DNA of 64,000 nt, taken from contig NZ_CP062165.1 of the NCBI RefSeq assembly GCF_014844075.1, forward strand, positions 7,254,001-7,318,000, read 5' to 3'. Of the stretch, positions 38,616-48,094 are shown in pieces; position 1 is the first letter of the stretch, and each line of letters starts with the position of its first letter. The DNA comes from Paenibacillus sp. JNUCC-31 (lineage in GTDB: Bacteria > Bacillota > Bacilli > Paenibacillales > Paenibacillaceae). A model generated the notes under the pieces. The model did no database searches and had not been told where the DNA came from. It saw only the letters and a list, made by a program, of their open reading frames with translations. The translations under genes and the position numbers were made by a program.

Positions 38616-40919
38616 ATGAATCTGAAGAAGAAATTGTCCATTTTTACCGCTTTAGCCGTTATTCAAGCATTTGCAGTCGGTTCTGTGAGTGCGCAATCAA
38701 CACCGCAAGATGACACAGCGTCAGTAAATACAGCCACAACAGAATCGGTTGAGGTGCTAAAGCAAGAGCAACCAATTGCAGAGCAAGAAGTGAAAACGGG
38801 TAGCAGTAACGCATCCAGCAGTACTCCGTCCACTAAGGTAAAAGAAAACGCAACTTCAGCAGCCACTGAGGCAACACCTAAAACAGATATCGAAAAATCC
38901 GCCATTGATGGCGAAGAGGAAGCTACTACAACCGAAACTAAAACGGGATCTACGATCCAGGAAGGAACCACTGAGGATGCTGAAACTCAAGCTACACCTG
39001 CTCAAATAGAGCAACCATCCATTGATGGAAATTCTGCCGTAGCAGCAGGTGGCAATCTGACGTTGTACATGAATAGCAACAAAATGGAGCAGGATGGCAA
39101 AACGTATCTTGCTGGCCAGCCAATGACTGTAAAAAACGGTGTATCCTATGTTGCGATCCGCGCACTCGTGGACCGTGTGGGATACGGGGTCAAATACGAT
39201 AACAAAACCAAGGAAACCATCATCATCAGTGGTGCTAATGAGCTCCGATTCAAAACCAACAGCACGGTCTATACCGTAAATGGAGAGTCCAGAACGATGA
39301 AGGGCCCTGCTTATCAGCAAAAAAATACGTTTATGGTGCCGTTAACTTCCATTACTCAAGCTCTGAACATCACCTATAAAGTGAATCAGTCCGCTAAAAC
39401 GGTTGTGCTGAATCTAAATACTAAACCCGTAGCAAGCTTTGTGATTTCCCAAAAGGAAATTTTTGTGGGCGATAAGGTGGACTATATAACTTCTTACGTT
39501 TCTCCAAATGGACTGAAGATCGTTGACGAACGCTGGACAGGTCGTCAGGAATCGTTTGATCAAGCGGGTACATATACGATTTCATATCAAGTTCAGGATT
39601 CAAGCGGCCAATGGAGTGATCCCTATACCATTACGATTCAAGTTCTGAGTCCTAATCTTCCCCCTGTAGCCATGTTCACAACCGACAAGGAACAATATAA
39701 AATGGGCGAAAAAATAACGTATATTGACCAGAGTACAGATGATGAAAACAGCATTGAAAAAACGGTATGGGAAAACAATTCGCTGGCCTTCTTTGAACCC
39801 GGTCCCAAAACGGTGACACTCACCGTTACTGACAATCACGGCGCGACGAACACGTACTCCAAAGTTATAACTATAACCAATGAGACATTATATTCATTTT
39901 CCGATTTTAATTTACTCTTCACGCCGGTAGGACAGAAATTTACCTTTAACGGTGGCGAAGTGACTTCTATGGAAAAAGTACCTTATACGTACACGGATGA
40001 GCCAAGTCTGCTGATCCGCAGCAACAGTCCGGAAACGGTGAATACGGAAGGCATCGTATATAAAGAATCGTCTTCGGGTCAGACACGTTTCATGATTCAT
40101 CATGTCAACAATACAGGCAAAAGAGTAAAAATGTACGTTATTGTAACAAATAACAATCCAAATATAGCAGTATTCGAGCAACAAAATATGGGTTTTGCAG
40201 GACCTACTCCTTATGCTACTGTAGCTGGAAAACTGTCTATTGATAAATGGTTTAAGTCGATCCAGACCGGAGCCGATAAAAAGAAAGAGGTTATTCAACC
40301 TGGAGAAAGTAAACTGATTTTGACCGAACTAAATAAAACTCCGATGAAAGAAGGACAAGTGATCTCACTCTATTCGGATGCTTACAGTGATTATTCCCTG
40401 GACTATAACGTTATTCTGGTCGAAGAAAATAAAGATCCGTTCGAGGCTTTGCCTATGCTGCCTGTGCTTGATCGTGACGGTGTGCACAACCGTGGAACGT
40501 ACCCGAATGCGACTCGTATCATAACGTATGATCAGCAAGTGGGAGCCAAACCAGCTCGTCTTCCGCTTGGTGATAACGCAAGCGATCCCAATCTGGTTGG
40601 AACCGATCCAATGGCTTATACAGATGCGTCCAATGCGGGTAATTTCGGCGTATTATACAAAATCACGTTGAACAATGTCGCTCCGCGTACACTAATCTCA
40701 TTTAACCCTCGTGGAGGGAAGTACTCAGGCGTTGCTCTAGTGAACAATCAGGTTATATCCATTGCTGATGGTAACGCTGCTGTTAGCAATTCAAGTGAAC
40801 AAAGCGTTCTTTACCGCACAGGGGCATATGGAGAGAGCGTAACGATTCTTTTCTCTGCTGCGCCAGGAAGCAACCTGCCGGTCAATCTGCTCTTTACACC
40901 GCTCCCATCGGAGAAGTAA
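38616..40919 (+). CDS. Secreted protein with copper-amine-oxidase-N (stalk) and PKD-like domains
   Basis: 767 residues. Signal peptide MNLKKKLSIFTALAVIQAFA...VSAQS (about 27 residues), then about 115 residues rich in Thr, Glu, Ser and Ala without order (probably a cell-wall spacer). Residues about 145-270 form a copper-amine-oxidase N-terminal-type domain (YVAIRALVDRVGYGVKYD...VPLTSITQALN), a common surface module in Paenibacillus not implying oxidase activity. Two PKD-like Ig folds follow (about 270-430; the second has NLPPVAMFTTDKEQYKMGEK and TVTLTVTDNHGATNTYSKV), then about 330 residues I do not recognise. Next to an accessory SecA gene, so it may be that system's client. Confidence 0.85.
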   Translation: MNLKKKLSIFTALAVIQAFAVGSVSAQSTPQDDTASVNTATTESVEVLKQEQPIAEQEVKTGSSNASSSTPSTKVKENATSAATEATPKTDIEKSAIDGEEEATTTETKTGSTIQEGTTEDAETQATPAQIEQPSIDGNSAVAAGGNLTLYMNSNKMEQDGKTYLAGQPMTVKNGVSYVAIRALVDRVGYGVKYDNKTKETIIISGANELRFKTNSTVYTVNGESRTMKGPAYQQKNTFMVPLTSITQALNITYKVNQSAKTVVLNLNTKPVASFVISQKEIFVGDKVDYITSYVSPNGLKIVDERWTGRQESFDQAGTYTISYQVQDSSGQWSDPYTITIQVLSPNLPPVAMFTTDKEQYKMGEKITYIDQSTDDENSIEKTVWENNSLAFFEPGPKTVTLTVTDNHGATNTYSKVITITNETLYSFSDFNLLFTPVGQKFTFNGGEVTSMEKVPYTYTDEPSLLIRSNSPETVNTEGIVYKESSSGQTRFMIHHVNNTGKRVKMYVIVTNNNPNIAVFEQQNMGFAGPTPYATVAGKLSIDKWFKSIQTGADKKKEVIQPGESKLILTELNKTPMKEGQVISLYSDAYSDYSLDYNVILVEENKDPFEALPMLPVLDRDGVHNRGTYPNATRIITYDQQVGAKPARLPLGDNASDPNLVGTDPMAYTDASNAGNFGVLYKITLNNVAPRTLISFNPRGGKYSGVALVNNQVISIADGNAAVSNSSEQSVLYRTGAYGESVTILFSAAPGSNLPVNLLFTPLPSEK

Positions 40920-40988
40920 TGTAGTTGACTCTCAAAAGCTAGAGCGGGAACGAATTGAGTTGGCTGGCGTGTTAACCATCGAAAGAAG

Positions 40989-41015
40989 AGACTCCATAAG
41001 GGAGTCTTTTCTTTT
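40989..41015 (+). terminator. Terminator between surface protein and secA2
   Basis: AGACTCC (40989-40995) and GGAGTCT (41001-41007), then a T-rich run to 41015. It makes separate transcription of secA2 likely. Confidence 0.8.
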
Positions 41016-41166
41016 CACTGGGCAATATGAGGACATACGGAACAGATGCCGCTTAAAGAGCCATATGAGCTGCTACATATAGATTTTTAGATCAACTTGG
41101 CGAATACGAGCTTACGATTTAAGTCATTTCTTACACTTATTTCTACCGAGGAGGAATCAAATTCCA

Positions 41167-43455
41167 ATGAATGTAATCGTCAAGTTGATACGTGAATTCA
41201 AAGAACGCGACACCCGGCGTTTGTTGAAAGATTATCGGGACAAAGTGGAGCTTATCAGGAAACGGAATTTGGAAGCTTGGGACGATCAGCGGCTGCAGGC
41301 GGAATCCCTTCGGCTGCAAGAAGAAGCAAGATCAGGCACGCCTTTGGATGAGCTGCTTGTCGATGCTTATGCGTTAGTCTGCGAGGCGGCGAAGAGGACT
41401 CTCGGATTACAGCCTTACGATGTCCAAATCATGGCTGCTATCGCTTTGCACGAGAGATATTTGATCGAACAGCATACCGGTGAAGGAAAAACACTCTCTG
41501 CTGTTATGCCTGCTTATCTCAACGCGTTGACAGGCGAAGGCGTTCATGTGCTGACTTTTAACGACTACTTGGCAAATCGAGATGCGGAGTGGATGGGCCC
41601 GATCTACCGCTTCCTCGGGTTAACCGTAAGTTCGGTTCAAGCCGGCATGAGCCTGTTCGAGAAACGGGAAGCGTACGCCAAGGACATAACCTATGTTACG
41701 GCTAAAGAAGCTGGGTTCGATTATTTGCGCGACACAATCGCATTAAATGAAGCTGATACCGTACACCGTCCTTTCCACTATGTCGTCGTCGACGAAGCGG
41801 ACTCACTTCTTCTTGATGAAGCGCGGGTGCCGCTAGTCATTAGTGGCGATTCGAGTTCTTCCAAGAGTGATGGTGTTCTTTTCGCAGAAGTGGCCCGGCA
41901 GCTCCAGCCAGTTGAGCATTACGATTTTGACGAGTTCCAGCGGAACGTTTACTTGAATGATGCGGGTGCTGCGAAAGCGGAGCTGCTGCTGGGATGCGGC
42001 AATTTGTACGATAGCCATAATAGTCATTTGTTAACGTCATTGAATTGTGCGCTGCATGTGGAATCGTTATTAAAAAAAGACGTCGATTACATCGTCCGGG
42101 ACGGTGAAATTGAGCTAATCGAAGAACATACCGGCCGTGTGGCCGAGAACAGGTATTTGCCGGACGGGCTGCAAGCTGCGCTTGTGGCGAAAGAAGGGTT
42201 GCAGTGGAAGGCCGGTGGTAGAATTCTCGGTACGATCACCATTCAACACTTCATTAGCCTGTACTCAGGAATTTGCGGAATGACGGCTACGGCGCACGCT
42301 TCAGCAATGGAATTCGAGGATATCTATGCGCTGCAGGTCGTGCAAATTCCGCCGAACCAGCCAAATATACGGATCGACCACCAGCATCGGATTTACACTC
42401 ATAAAGAAGCCAAATATAAGGCTCTTATACAAGAAATCTCTTCTGTCCATAGGGTGGGACGCCCCATTCTTATTGGTACGTCAAGCGTCGAGGAGTCTGA
42501 CATGCTGGCGGAGGAACTTGCGGTTGCCGGCGTACCTTGCCAGGTTCTCAATGCAAAAAACGATGCGAAAGAAGCCGAAATCATCGCCAAAGCGGGAGAA
42601 ATCGGGGCCGTAACGGTATCTACGAATATGGCAGGGCGCGGCGTCGACATTCGTCTCGGCGGCGGTAATCCCGCTCAGGCAGAAGTGGTTGCCAAGCTGG
42701 GCGGATTATACGTGATAGGTACACATGTGAACGAAAGCATGCGGATAGATAACCAGCTGCGCGGGCGCTCTGGCCGCCAAGGTGACCCGGGAGCTTCCGT
42801 GTTTTATATAAGCCTGGAAGATGAGTTGATGCTTCGGTTCGGCATTCATAGACTGTTTCGCGCTCCCAGGAAGGACGAGGTTCTTGATGATCCGGGGCTC
42901 CGCAGCAAAATCGAGCATATTCAGCGCGTTATCATAGGTCAAAACTTCGATATTCAGCGGGAATTGAACGGTTATTCGGATATGGTGGAGGGTCAGAGGC
43001 GAATCCTATACGAAGAACGGCTCGGAATATTAAAAGGCGAGAGACCGATGAGCCCATCAGAGCAGCGGGTACGGCTTTTTTATATCGACGAGTTCTGGGC
43101 TGACCATCTGGCATACGTTTCTTACATTCGCGAAAGCATCCATCTTGAGAGCATTACCAGTCGCAACCCGATCGATGAGTTTCATACGCAAATTACCCAA
43201 GCATTCGAGCAAATTCCGGCTAAAATAGATCATGAGTCGGCGAATATGCTTAGAAAACTTGGAGGTTCGAATGATCCGGCGAAATGGGAAGAGTTCGGTC
43301 TGAAGAGTCCTATTTCGACTCGGACTTATATGATCAACGATCAATACAGCCAAGATAAGCGCAGCTCATGGACCGGAACGACGGTATTTGCTTTTTGGGG
43401 ACGCGAGATTTTGAGGTTGGTACTGTGGCCGGTACATCGGCTGTCAAAATATTGA
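41167..43455 (+). CDS. secA2: Accessory preprotein translocase ATPase SecA2
   Basis: 762 residues; ATG after GAGGAGGAATC. All motor motifs of SecA are present: Walker A GEGKT (105-109), DEAD box (209-212), GFDYLRD, and the second motor half with STNMAGRGVDIRLGGGNPA and RIDNQLRGRSGRQGDPG. It is shorter than the housekeeping SecA (about 830-840 residues) and ends without the Cys-rich zinc/SecB-binding tail, finishing instead in a hydrophobic, Trp-rich stretch (FAFWGREILRLVLWPVHRLSKY region). These traits mark an accessory SecA2, which exports a small set of surface proteins with SecYEG. No SecY2 or Asp genes are nearby. Confidence 0.9.
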   Translation: MNVIVKLIREFKERDTRRLLKDYRDKVELIRKRNLEAWDDQRLQAESLRLQEEARSGTPLDELLVDAYALVCEAAKRTLGLQPYDVQIMAAIALHERYLIEQHTGEGKTLSAVMPAYLNALTGEGVHVLTFNDYLANRDAEWMGPIYRFLGLTVSSVQAGMSLFEKREAYAKDITYVTAKEAGFDYLRDTIALNEADTVHRPFHYVVVDEADSLLLDEARVPLVISGDSSSSKSDGVLFAEVARQLQPVEHYDFDEFQRNVYLNDAGAAKAELLLGCGNLYDSHNSHLLTSLNCALHVESLLKKDVDYIVRDGEIELIEEHTGRVAENRYLPDGLQAALVAKEGLQWKAGGRILGTITIQHFISLYSGICGMTATAHASAMEFEDIYALQVVQIPPNQPNIRIDHQHRIYTHKEAKYKALIQEISSVHRVGRPILIGTSSVEESDMLAEELAVAGVPCQVLNAKNDAKEAEIIAKAGEIGAVTVSTNMAGRGVDIRLGGGNPAQAEVVAKLGGLYVIGTHVNESMRIDNQLRGRSGRQGDPGASVFYISLEDELMLRFGIHRLFRAPRKDEVLDDPGLRSKIEHIQRVIIGQNFDIQRELNGYSDMVEGQRRILYEERLGILKGERPMSPSEQRVRLFYIDEFWADHLAYVSYIRESIHLESITSRNPIDEFHTQITQAFEQIPAKIDHESANMLRKLGGSNDPAKWEEFGLKSPISTRTYMINDQYSQDKRSSWTGTTVFAFWGREILRLVLWPVHRLSKY

Positions 43456-43494
43456 TGGGAGCGTGACGATCGATGAACAGTAGAGAAAGGTTCA

Positions 43495-44208
43495 TTGGTT
43501 CAATTCCCAGCCGAGGTGGCTCGGGGTGTTTTAGAGGATCTGGATTTACTGCGCAGCTGTGCAGCTACTTCAGACGGCGTTATTCATCTGGCATTTAACC
43601 ACGATTTCTCTAATTTCGCAGCATCACTGGCAACTGATCTAGGCGCCATCGAAGCGATGGGAGAGGCGCTTGTCGGCTCCGGTAAACCACTTGTTATTAC
43701 AGCACATGCGAATGGTAAAACATCGGAGGATGCGGCACTTGCGTTTATAGAACAAGGCGTGAGAGCATCGATCGTCTCGCTTGCACCTTCCGTTTATGGA
43801 GAAGGAGATAAAGGCTTCGTGCCGGAATTAATCCGGATCGCTCAGGAAAGAGGCTCTTCGGCATACATTGGAGACGGCTCTAACCGTTGGCCAGCGATTC
43901 ATCGCTTGGATGCGGCAGTTTTGTTCCGCCTCGCTGTAGAATCTGCGCCTGCAGGCTCACGACTGGATGGCGTGCATGATGAAGGCATTGCGTTCAGCGA
44001 CATTGCCGCAGCTATTGGTCGTTATGTGGATGTGCCGGTAATCAGTATCCCTCCTGAAGAAGCGCAAACCATCTTCGGTTTTCTAGGCATGATTGCGTCG
44101 CTTGACTTAGCAAGATCAAGTGAAGAGACGAAGGAACTGCTTGGCTGGAAGCCTGTCCAACATGGACTTCTCACAGATCTGGAGCAAGGACATTATTTCT
44201 CAAAATAG
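43495..44208 (+). pseudogene. 5'-truncated NAD-dependent epimerase/reductase (extended SDR-like)
   Basis: The frame (237 residues if a TTG at 43495 is used) starts in the middle of the fold: AEVARGVLEDLDLLRSCAAT then DGVIHLAFNHDFSNF. The N-terminal Rossmann part with the GxxGxxG cofactor motif (about 55 residues in relatives) is missing, and no such sequence lies in any frame of the 39 bases to the secA2 stop. The rest is intact to a normal C-terminus (TKELLGWKPVQHGLLTDLEQ). Without the cofactor loop the product should be inactive. The break lies just behind secA2, so insertion of the secA2 segment or a deletion caused it. Confidence 0.75.
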
Positions 44209-44260
44209 CTAACCGGAATGAAACAAACGTCTTGCTGTCGATGTTATATTTAACAAAAAA

Positions 44261-44303
44261 ATCATCGTTGCCTAAGTACTAACTAGGTAACGATGATTTT
44301 TTT
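44261..44303 (+). terminator. Strong terminator
   Basis: ATCATCGTTGCCTA (44261-44274) pairs with TAGGTAACGATGAT (44284-44297) with one wobble, followed by T6. Confidence 0.92.
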
Positions 44304-44440
44304 GTTTTTTTAAATTTTTATCAACCTTCATCTAAACTATCCAAGAAGGCTAGTTTTCGCGGTACAAGTCCAAGATAAGCAATTAATCAACTGTTCGGTA
44401 CTGACCACAAAAGGGGATGGCACACTTACTTAATATCTTG

Positions 44441-44492
44441 TAAGAAATTCTTGAAATTTCAGAAATTTATCCGATAGGGGGGTGCTAATATA
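44441..44492 (+). promoter_or_regulatory. Shared regulon element, copy 1, before the second sugar locus
   Basis: TAAGAAATTCTT (44441-44452) stands 42 bases before the extended -10 TGCTAATATA (44483-44492). Between them GAAATT recurs at 44444, 44453 and 44462, a nine-base period, as expected for direct-repeat sites of AraC-type regulators such as the YesN protein encoded in this locus. The same arrangement is found at 55089-55141. From 44209 to this point there is only the terminator at 44261. Confidence 0.75.
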
Positions 44493-44520
44493 CAAATACA
44501 AACCAAGACGAGGTGATGAT

Positions 44521-45468
44521 ATGCAAACAAAATTGGCAGCGGACGCCATTCCCCTCTCCAAAAAGCGAAAGTCATGGATAAGGACGATCCAAAAATATAA
44601 AGTGATGTATGCTCTCTTATTACCAGCCTTAATTTACTTTGCCGTATTCAAATACATTCCTATGGCAGGAATATTGATTGCTTTTAAAAACTACAACCTG
44701 GCTTTGGGAGTATGGGATAGCCCGTGGGTGGGATTCAAAAATTTCACGGATTTTATGAACGGCGTTTATTTCTGGGACATCATGAAAAATACGATTGTTA
44801 TATCGCTCTATAAGCTGTTGTTCGGTTTCTCCGCTCCCATCCTACTTGCTTTACTGCTCAATGAAGTTCATACCCAATGGTTTAAGAAAATCGTTCAAAC
44901 CATTACTTATTTACCCCACTTTCTGTCTTGGGTCATTGTGTATGGATTGATGGTAGCATTATTAGCCCCAGGCGATGGCCTTTTTAATATGATTTTGAAA
45001 GAAAGTGGTTTTCAGCCCATTTCATTTCTAACGGAGCCTGCTTGGGGAAGACTGCTGGTCATCGCATCTGAAATATGGAAGGACATTGGATGGGGAGCGA
45101 TACTATACCTCGCCGCATTAGCAGGTATTGATCCAAGCTTATATGAAGCGGCTCGAATGGATGGCGCTTCCAAATGGAGACAGCTCTGGCATATCACTTT
45201 ACCAGGCATTCGAGGAGTCATTATTCTGATGCTGATTCTTAAATTAAGCCATATTCTGGATGCCGGCTTTGACCAAATATTCATGTTTGCCAACACCTTT
45301 AACCAGGAGAAGATCGACATTATCGACACATGGGTATACCGTGAAGGGTTGGAGCGTCTTAAGATTGGCTTGGCTACTGCTGTAGGATTGTTTAAAGCTG
45401 TCATTGGATTTGGTTTAGTTTTAGCAGCGAATAAGCTCGCCAAAAAATTCGATGGGCAAATCTGGTGA
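44521..45468 (+). CDS. Sugar ABC transporter permease, LplB type (second locus)
   Basis: 315 residues from the ATG at 44521 (GAGGTGAT upstream); the longer frame starts within the -10 region. Six membrane segments and EAA loop EAARMDGASKWRQLWHITLP. Opens the second importer operon, under the shared element upstream. No ATPase gene in the locus, as in the first importer. Confidence 0.93.
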   Translation: MQTKLAADAIPLSKKRKSWIRTIQKYKVMYALLLPALIYFAVFKYIPMAGILIAFKNYNLALGVWDSPWVGFKNFTDFMNGVYFWDIMKNTIVISLYKLLFGFSAPILLALLLNEVHTQWFKKIVQTITYLPHFLSWVIVYGLMVALLAPGDGLFNMILKESGFQPISFLTEPAWGRLLVIASEIWKDIGWGAILYLAALAGIDPSLYEAARMDGASKWRQLWHITLPGIRGVIILMLILKLSHILDAGFDQIFMFANTFNQEKIDIIDTWVYREGLERLKIGLATAVGLFKAVIGFGLVLAANKLAKKFDGQIW

Positions 45469-45481
45469 GGTGGTTAACAAA

Positions 45482-46351
45482 ATGATCAATTTGACAATCG
45501 GGGAAAAAGTCTGGCAATCCGTCGTTTATGTTATTCTTATTTTTTTATCACTACTTTGTTTACTGCCCTTTCTATATGTGATTGCTGTCTCAGTGACGCC
45601 AGAATCAGAAGTATTAAGAAGAGGGATTGTGATTATACCAGAATCTTTTACCTTTCTGGCCTATAAAGAAGTATTCGTTTCTCATGGGATCTGGCAGGCG
45701 TATAAAATTACGTTGTTTCGAACGATTGTAGGTACGATGCTTAATGTGCTTTTTACGGTTTTAGCAGCTTATCCGTTATCCAAAAAGTATTTGCCGGGAC
45801 GCAGTCCGTTTTTACTATTCATTGTGTTTACCATGATGTTTAGTGGGGGGTTAATTCCGACTTATCTACTAATTCGCTCTCTGGGGTTGCTAAACAGTCC
45901 GTGGGTATTGGTTATTCCAAATCTCATTAGTGCATTTAATCTGGTGATCATTAAAGGCTTTTTCGAGCAATTGCCTGGTGAAATCGAGGAATCAGCGAGG
46001 GTTGACGGTGCAAGTGAACTTCAATCGTTATGGCGGATCATTTTACCACTGTCTTTGCCCGTCATTTCCACCATTTCTTTATTTTACGCAGTGGGGCATT
46101 GGAACAGTTATTTTGATGCCATTGTTTATATCAATGATTCCAACTTCATGCCGCTTCAAGTCGTCTTACGCAACATCCTGCTTAACGTCGCAACACAAAG
46201 CGCTGAGTCGCTCGCCAATTCCGGAACGGTGAGTACGTTCGCTGTCCAGATGGCTACCGTTGTTGTGACTACGGTTCCGATTTTGATCGTTTACCCATTT
46301 TTACAAAAGCATTTTACCAAAGGTGTGCTCTTGGGATCCGTTAAAGGTTAA
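45482..46351 (+). CDS. Sugar ABC transporter permease, LplC/YtcP type (second locus)
   Basis: 289 residues from the ATG at 45482, with GAGGTGG eight bases upstream, 13 bases behind the first permease. EAA loop EIEESARVDGASELQSLWRIILP and the typical end YPFLQKHFTKGVLLGSVKG. Pairs with the preceding permease. Confidence 0.93.
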   Translation: MINLTIGEKVWQSVVYVILIFLSLLCLLPFLYVIAVSVTPESEVLRRGIVIIPESFTFLAYKEVFVSHGIWQAYKITLFRTIVGTMLNVLFTVLAAYPLSKKYLPGRSPFLLFIVFTMMFSGGLIPTYLLIRSLGLLNSPWVLVIPNLISAFNLVIIKGFFEQLPGEIEESARVDGASELQSLWRIILPLSLPVISTISLFYAVGHWNSYFDAIVYINDSNFMPLQVVLRNILLNVATQSAESLANSGTVSTFAVQMATVVVTTVPILIVYPFLQKHFTKGVLLGSVKG

Positions 46352-46416
46352 AAGGTGTTCCAACCTAACTTATTACGGGGAAACCGTGATAATATACAAT
46401 CAAAGGAGAGGTCAAT

Positions 46417-48003
46417 ATGCAGCGTAAGAAGTTATCATATGCTATTCTGTCGGCAATCTTAGGACTGGGAACGCTACTGTCAGGATGTGGAGGAAACGAA
46501 GAGGTTACATCAACAGCTTCTAGTCATTCGCCAGGGCAGTCTGGTCAGTTTGAAACCAAAATGAAAATCTCGATGTTTAACCAAGGTACTTTCAATGCTG
46601 CTGCTCCAATCCCTCCACGGGATGAAGATATTCAACGCCAGATGTTGGAGAAAGAGATGAACATCGACTTGGATATGATGATTCCTCAAGCTGGGCAAGC
46701 AACAACCAAACTGAATACGCTCATTGCTGGTGGAGATATTCCAGATTTGATTTTCTTAAAGAGCCGGGCTGATCTCGCTCAATATTATGACCAAGGCGTT
46801 CTTGCAGATTTGACACCGTATCTGGATCAATTCCCTGAATTGCAGAAACGATTTGGCGACGACTCCTGGGAGGCAATGTCCTATCAAGGAAAAACGATCG
46901 GAGTTCCAGGCTATGATAATGTTAACGGTATCAGCCGAAGTTTCTTCATCCGCAATGATTGGCTGAAAAAGCTGAATATGGATGTGCCAACGACACCTGA
47001 TGAGCTGTTCGAAGTTATGAAAGCCTTTACAGAGCAAGACCCGGACGGTAATGGCAAAAACGATACGTACGGATTTATCGGCGGTATGAATAAAGAAGGT
47101 AATCTGCAAACCTACGGCTTCGATAGCTTGATGTGGATGTTTGGCGTCAATCCTCCTTCGGCCGTTGAAATAAAAGATAATGAACCGATCTTCCTGTTTA
47201 TCGATCCCAAAATGAAAGAGGCGCTCGCTTACATTAACAAAATGATGGCAGCTAAAGTGGTAGACCCAGACTGGGTGACGATGAATTCGCCTGATCTGTT
47301 GGACCAAAAGATGTTTAAGGGTAAAGTTGGCTTCATGATCAGAGATGCCCGCAGACTGGAGCCGGATTATCAGCAGAAAATGAAAGAAATTAGTGGCGAG
47401 GTGCCGGAATGGATTGTCATTCCTCCGATGAAAGGTCCTTACGGTGATCAAATTGTAGAGAGAAAATCGTTCCAAGGCAATTCATGGGCTATTTCTGCGA
47501 AAGCGGATAAGGACAAAATCATTCGAATCCTGTCCATGCTGAATTATCTCTTTACGGACGAAGAAGCCTATCCGAACTTTGCATACGGAATTAAAGGTAT
47601 TCATTGGGATGTGGTGGACGGCAAAATCAAAAATAAAACCTCCGAATTATCGAAGGAAATGAAAGAGAAGTACCTGTGGGTCGATCATTATAGAATGCCG
47701 CGCCGTGGTGATGATGCGGAGTACTTCAGCTTCCAGAATCCGAAGACGGCAGAGGCATTCAAGAATAATCAGCAATATGTGGGGCCAACGTTGCCCGGAA
47801 ATTTATTGACCCCAGACCCAAGCGATACCTTGGATGCTGACCGCCAACGTTTCATTAATGAAAGCTTGGTTAAATTTATGACGGGCAAAGATCCTCTTTC
47901 CAACTGGGACAATTTCCTCCAAACCTTGGATACCAAGTTTGACATGCAGAAATATAAGGATTCAGCAATCAAGCAATTTAAAGAAGCCGGCCTTATCAAA
48001 TAA
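46417..48003 (+). CDS. Lipoprotein solute receptor (second locus)
   Basis: 528 residues; AAAGGAG before the ATG. Lipobox LLSGC (Cys24). Large cluster-1 type sugar receptor with a calcium-loop-like DPDGNGKNDTYG segment. Ligand unknown; the downstream FAD enzyme and SGNH hydrolase suggest an acylated or unusual glycan. A terminator follows, so receptor and permeases may be made in excess over the regulators. Confidence 0.92.
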   Translation: MQRKKLSYAILSAILGLGTLLSGCGGNEEVTSTASSHSPGQSGQFETKMKISMFNQGTFNAAAPIPPRDEDIQRQMLEKEMNIDLDMMIPQAGQATTKLNTLIAGGDIPDLIFLKSRADLAQYYDQGVLADLTPYLDQFPELQKRFGDDSWEAMSYQGKTIGVPGYDNVNGISRSFFIRNDWLKKLNMDVPTTPDELFEVMKAFTEQDPDGNGKNDTYGFIGGMNKEGNLQTYGFDSLMWMFGVNPPSAVEIKDNEPIFLFIDPKMKEALAYINKMMAAKVVDPDWVTMNSPDLLDQKMFKGKVGFMIRDARRLEPDYQQKMKEISGEVPEWIVIPPMKGPYGDQIVERKSFQGNSWAISAKADKDKIIRILSMLNYLFTDEEAYPNFAYGIKGIHWDVVDGKIKNKTSELSKEMKEKYLWVDHYRMPRRGDDAEYFSFQNPKTAEAFKNNQQYVGPTLPGNLLTPDPSDTLDADRQRFINESLVKFMTGKDPLSNWDNFLQTLDTKFDMQKYKDSAIKQFKEAGLIK

Positions 48004-48013
48004 AATATAAACG

Positions 48014-48043
48014 AAGAGAGTGGCTATTCGTAGCCCTCTCTTT
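48014..48043 (+). terminator. Hairpin after the receptor gene
   Basis: AGAGAG-GGCTA pairs with TAGCC-TCTCT around TTCG with one internal mismatch, then TTTATT. Probably partial, letting some transcription into the two-component genes. Confidence 0.75.
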
Positions 48044-48094
48044 ATTGTCATATGCTATTCTTAGTTTACTACGGAAGTAAAAGGAAGATGATCG

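Noticed and set aside
46756..47475. 239-codon leftward frame opposite the second lipoprotein gene
   Set aside because: Shadow of the receptor gene; composition rich in His, Phe and Ile as expected from antisense of such a gene.
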